NCBI GenBank assembly: GCA_965197575.1
Contig: OZ240214.1
Location: forward strand, 4,526,001-4,590,000
Direction: 5' to 3'
DNA from: VXOI01 sp965197575
GTDB taxonomy: Bacteria > Chloroflexota > Dehalococcoidia > Lucifugimonadales > UBA3495
DNA: 64,000 nucleotides
Position numbers and translations under genes: made by a program. Below are positions 61,828-64,000 of the stretch, one piece after another. The first letter of the stretch is position 1; every line of letters starts with the position of its first letter. Under the pieces are notes generated by a model. The model saw only the letters and a program-made list of their open reading frames with translations. It was not told the origin of the DNA and ran no database searches.

Positions 61828-63303
61828 TTATTCCGGCTTGGCCAAGACCAGGTATTCGCCGCGTATGTACGGCGCCATCTTTTGGTACAGCGCACCCTCT
61901 TTCATCTCCCACACCGACAGTATGGGCAGGAGCTTGGTGGCCAGCATATACACGAACACCGCCGCTCCGATGCCTCCCGCCAGCATGAACACGTCCCAAA
62001 CGTCCGGGTAGACCGGGGGCGGGACGGTCTCTATGAAATGGGCGTACACGTTCCCCGAGTTAAACCCGCCCACAAAGACGCGGACGCTGAACATAAGCGC
62101 GCCGATTGCCGCCGAAAGCCCGGCCAGCGGCGGGCCCCAGGCGCTGCGCCGCATCGGGTTCCAAAGCAGTATCAGGAACGGTATGGCGAAGCTGAACGCC
62201 AGGTTCGCCGCGAACAGCCAGCCGTAGGACTGCGTGAACAGGTACTTGATGATGTTCTGCTCCACCACCAGCCGCCCGTACCAGTAGGTGATGAAGAAGG
62301 CGAACAGGTGGTAGGCCCAGAGCAGGGTCAGCCCCAGCTGCACCTTGCTGGCCGCCCAGAAGGGAGAACGGCCGTAGTAGTCCTGGAAGCCGCCCCAGCG
62401 CCGCAGGATGTACAGGATGATCAGGCAGGTCCCAAGCGCGACCTGTAGCGAAGTCAGGCTGTAGAACACCGGGAATATCGAGTCCTTCCACCCCGCAATC
62501 ATGCTCTGGCCGTAGTCGGAGCTGATGATGAAATGCACGTAGATCAGCAGCATGAAATAGAACGCGCCCAGCATGGCCAGCCCGGCCTTCTGAGCGTTCC
62601 ACTGCCGCTTGGTGCCGTACCAGCCGCCCGCCAGCCGCCGGTATAGCCAACCCCGGAGTCCGGTGGCGGTGAGGCCCCCGTTGTACAGAAGTTGGGCCAT
62701 GTCAGGCTTGGCCGAAATCCACAGGATGGCCAGCGCGGTTACCGCCAGGAAGATGACCCCCAGCAAGTCCCAGGCGTGGGGAGCCCCGATGGGCCCTTCG
62801 AACCAGATGGTGCGCCGTACTTCGAGATCATGCCCCGAAGGGTCCGGGTTGGCTATGGGCGGAAGCACGAACATCATCGGGATGAACATGACCAGGTTCA
62901 GGATGCCGACCACCGCGAACAGCTCGGAGATACGGGAAAGGGGCCTGCGCCAGTGGCTCTTGGTGAACCGGAAGGCGACGGCCGCGATGGGAGCCGCGCT
63001 CGTAACCATGAACACGAAGGAGAACACCGCCATGTAGTAGCCCCAAGGGGCGTGGTCGTCGAACCCGTCGGTGGCGGCGCGGGCGACAAACCCCACTATC
63101 CCCAGAACGAACAAGGCCCCCGCGACCAGCAGGGCCATGTTGAACAGCCGCGGCATGGCCGCGATCTTGCCCGACATGTCCTGCGTTATTACGCGCGGGT
63201 TGGGGAAAACCCACATCCCGGGATAATGCCCGCCGGAGATTCCCCCGTGGCCCTCGCCGTGGGCTACCCCGTGATGCAGGTGTTCGCTCTCGCTAGCTGA
63301 CAT
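61828..63303 (-). CDS. actC: NrfD-family membrane subunit (ActC) of alternative complex III
   Basis: 491 residues, about ten helices after a His-rich start (SEHLHHGVAHGEGHGG). HAWDLLGVIFLAVTALAILWISAKPDMAQL and LLIYVHFIISSDYGQSMIAGWKDSIFPV match ActC. The ATG overlaps the end of the iron-sulfur subunit gene by 11 bases. Confidence 0.93.
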   Translation of the reverse strand: MSASESEHLHHGVAHGEGHGGISGGHYPGMWVFPNPRVITQDMSGKIAAMPRLFNMALLVAGALFVLGIVGFVARAATDGFDDHAPWGYYMAVFSFVFMVTSAAPIAAVAFRFTKSHWRRPLSRISELFAVVGILNLVMFIPMMFVLPPIANPDPSGHDLEVRRTIWFEGPIGAPHAWDLLGVIFLAVTALAILWISAKPDMAQLLYNGGLTATGLRGWLYRRLAGGWYGTKRQWNAQKAGLAMLGAFYFMLLIYVHFIISSDYGQSMIAGWKDSIFPVFYSLTSLQVALGTCLIILYILRRWGGFQDYYGRSPFWAASKVQLGLTLLWAYHLFAFFITYWYGRLVVEQNIIKYLFTQSYGWLFAANLAFSFAIPFLILLWNPMRRSAWGPPLAGLSAAIGALMFSVRVFVGGFNSGNVYAHFIETVPPPVYPDVWDVFMLAGGIGAAVFVYMLATKLLPILSVWEMKEGALYQKMAPYIRGEYLVLAKPE

Positions 63304-64000
63304 GCCCGTTGCCGCCGATGGGGAATTGGTCGACTTTCTTCAAGTAAATCACGTTTGGCTTGGTGCCCATTTCTTCCAGGAGACGGTAGACGCGGGTGTG
63401 ACTCTCGTCCACGTGCTCGCCGTGATGCCGGGCGTCGTACTGCTCGTTGGCTTCCTCGAAGTATTCGTACACCGGCCCGGTCGAGTCGCCTTGATCGCCG
63501 AACATCAGCGCGTTGGTGGGGCAGGCTTGGGCGCAGGCCGGCAGGAAGTTGCCGTCTTTCATGCGCTGGTAGTTCAGGTAACGGTCGGTCAGCGGGATTC
63601 TCTCGCCGGTCATGGGCTCGACCCCGCGCCGCTCCACCGTCACCTCGCCCCGGCGGATGCGCTGCACGCAGAAGGAGCACCGCTCCATGATGCCCCGGCT
63701 GCGAACGGTCACATCGGGGTTCAGTTGGTTCCGTAGGCTCTCCGGCCAGGTCGGCTCCCACCAGTTGAAGAACCGGACCTGGTAGGGGCAGTTGTTGGCG
63801 CAGTAGCGGGTTCCCACGCAACGGTTGTAGACCTGAACGTTCATGCCCTCGTCGTTGTGATAGGTGGCGAAGACCGGGCACACCGGCTCGCAGGGCGCAT
63901 TCTCGCAATGCTGGCACATGATGGGAATGAACCGCGCCTTGACGTTGGGGAAGTCCCCCTCCCAATACCGCTCGATGCGGATCCATTCGTAGGCCCGCCG
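63293..64000 (-). CDS. actB: ActB-like iron-sulfur subunit of alternative complex III (partial)
   Basis: Cut by the window edge; at least 235 residues visible. Four Fe-S sites: CQHCENAPCEPVCP, CVGTRYCANNCP, CSFCVQR and CAQACP, as in the C-terminal domain of ActB. The reading stays open to 64000 (YEWIRIERYWEGDFPNVKARF before the first cluster). The molybdopterin-like N-terminal domain, if present, lies outside. Confidence 0.93.
   Translation of the reverse strand, partial: RRAYEWIRIERYWEGDFPNVKARFIPIMCQHCENAPCEPVCPVFATYHNDEGMNVQVYNRCVGTRYCANNCPYQVRFFNWWEPTWPESLRNQLNPDVTVRSRGIMERCSFCVQRIRRGEVTVERRGVEPMTGERIPLTDRYLNYQRMKDGNFLPACAQACPTNALMFGDQGDSTGPVYEYFEEANEQYDARHHGEHVDESHTRVYRLLEEMGTKPNVIYLKKVDQFPIGGNGHVS

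Overview
The window is GC-rich and densely coded. It most resembles a chromosomal segment of an uncultivated Chloroflexota bacterium of the Dehalococcoidia/SAR202 kind. This is an inference from gene content: alternative complex III genes (act type), a split methylmalonyl-CoA mutase, RNase J, several CO-dehydrogenase-like (xanthine dehydrogenase family) genes, Uma2 nucleases, RidA and carboxymuconolactone-decarboxylase-like proteins, and many small dispersed repeats. I see no rRNA, tRNA or CRISPR array.

Layout. 0.2-5.2 kb: a minus-strand run coxS-coxM-coxG-glmS-glycosyltransferase. 5.3-11.6 kb: small metabolic and hypothetical genes, holA, an orphan OppD-type ATPase with a PHP phosphoesterase, and a Uma2 nuclease. 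11.7-19.4 kb: a minus-strand housekeeping block (B12-binding domain, DUF177, rpmF, fabD, nusB, acpP, type 4 uracil-DNA glycosylase, RNase J, FtsK). 19.5-26.5 kb: a segmentally duplicated membrane/coiled-coil gene, acyl-CoA dehydrogenase, Uma2, methylmalonyl-CoA mutase large chain, then a striking protein built of exactly sixteen 22-residue repeats, followed by a YihY-family membrane protein. 26.5-30.3 kb: an 11-residue-repeat coiled-coil protein, a small unknown gene and a lone molybdopterin large subunit on the opposite strand from its likely partners.

30.3-35.8 kb is an insertion island: four IS630-type elements with frameshifted transposases, three copies of a ~153-bp MITE and one 118-bp non-autonomous element. 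36-41.7 kb: a second MITE with a 10-bp target duplication, a small gene pair with a retropepsin-like protease, an MFS exporter, a carboxymuconolactone-decarboxylase-like protein and the Rel (p)ppGpp enzyme. 41.8-43.5 kb: a complete ScaI-type restriction-modification system with a controller gene. 43.6-53.6 kb: two RidA proteins, NAD synthetase, an MFS transporter, a methyltransferase, a SIS-domain protein, FAH-family and SDR enzymes and a ROK kinase, with a ~0.9-kb repeat mosaic between FAH and SDR.

53.6-64 kb is a bioenergetic block on the minus strand: TlpA, an exported protein with a C-terminal anchor, a zinc-ribbon membrane protein, ccmF and ccmH (cytochrome c assembly), an orphan HEPN protein, then actE-actD-NrfD-NrfD-actB(partial) of alternative complex III, which needs the cytochrome c made by the neighbouring ccm genes. 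The mutase, B12 domain and acyl-CoA dehydrogenase point to acyl-CoA/propionyl-CoA metabolism; the molybdenum hydroxylase, FAH, SDR, PrpD and MFS genes point to oxidation of diverse organic compounds.
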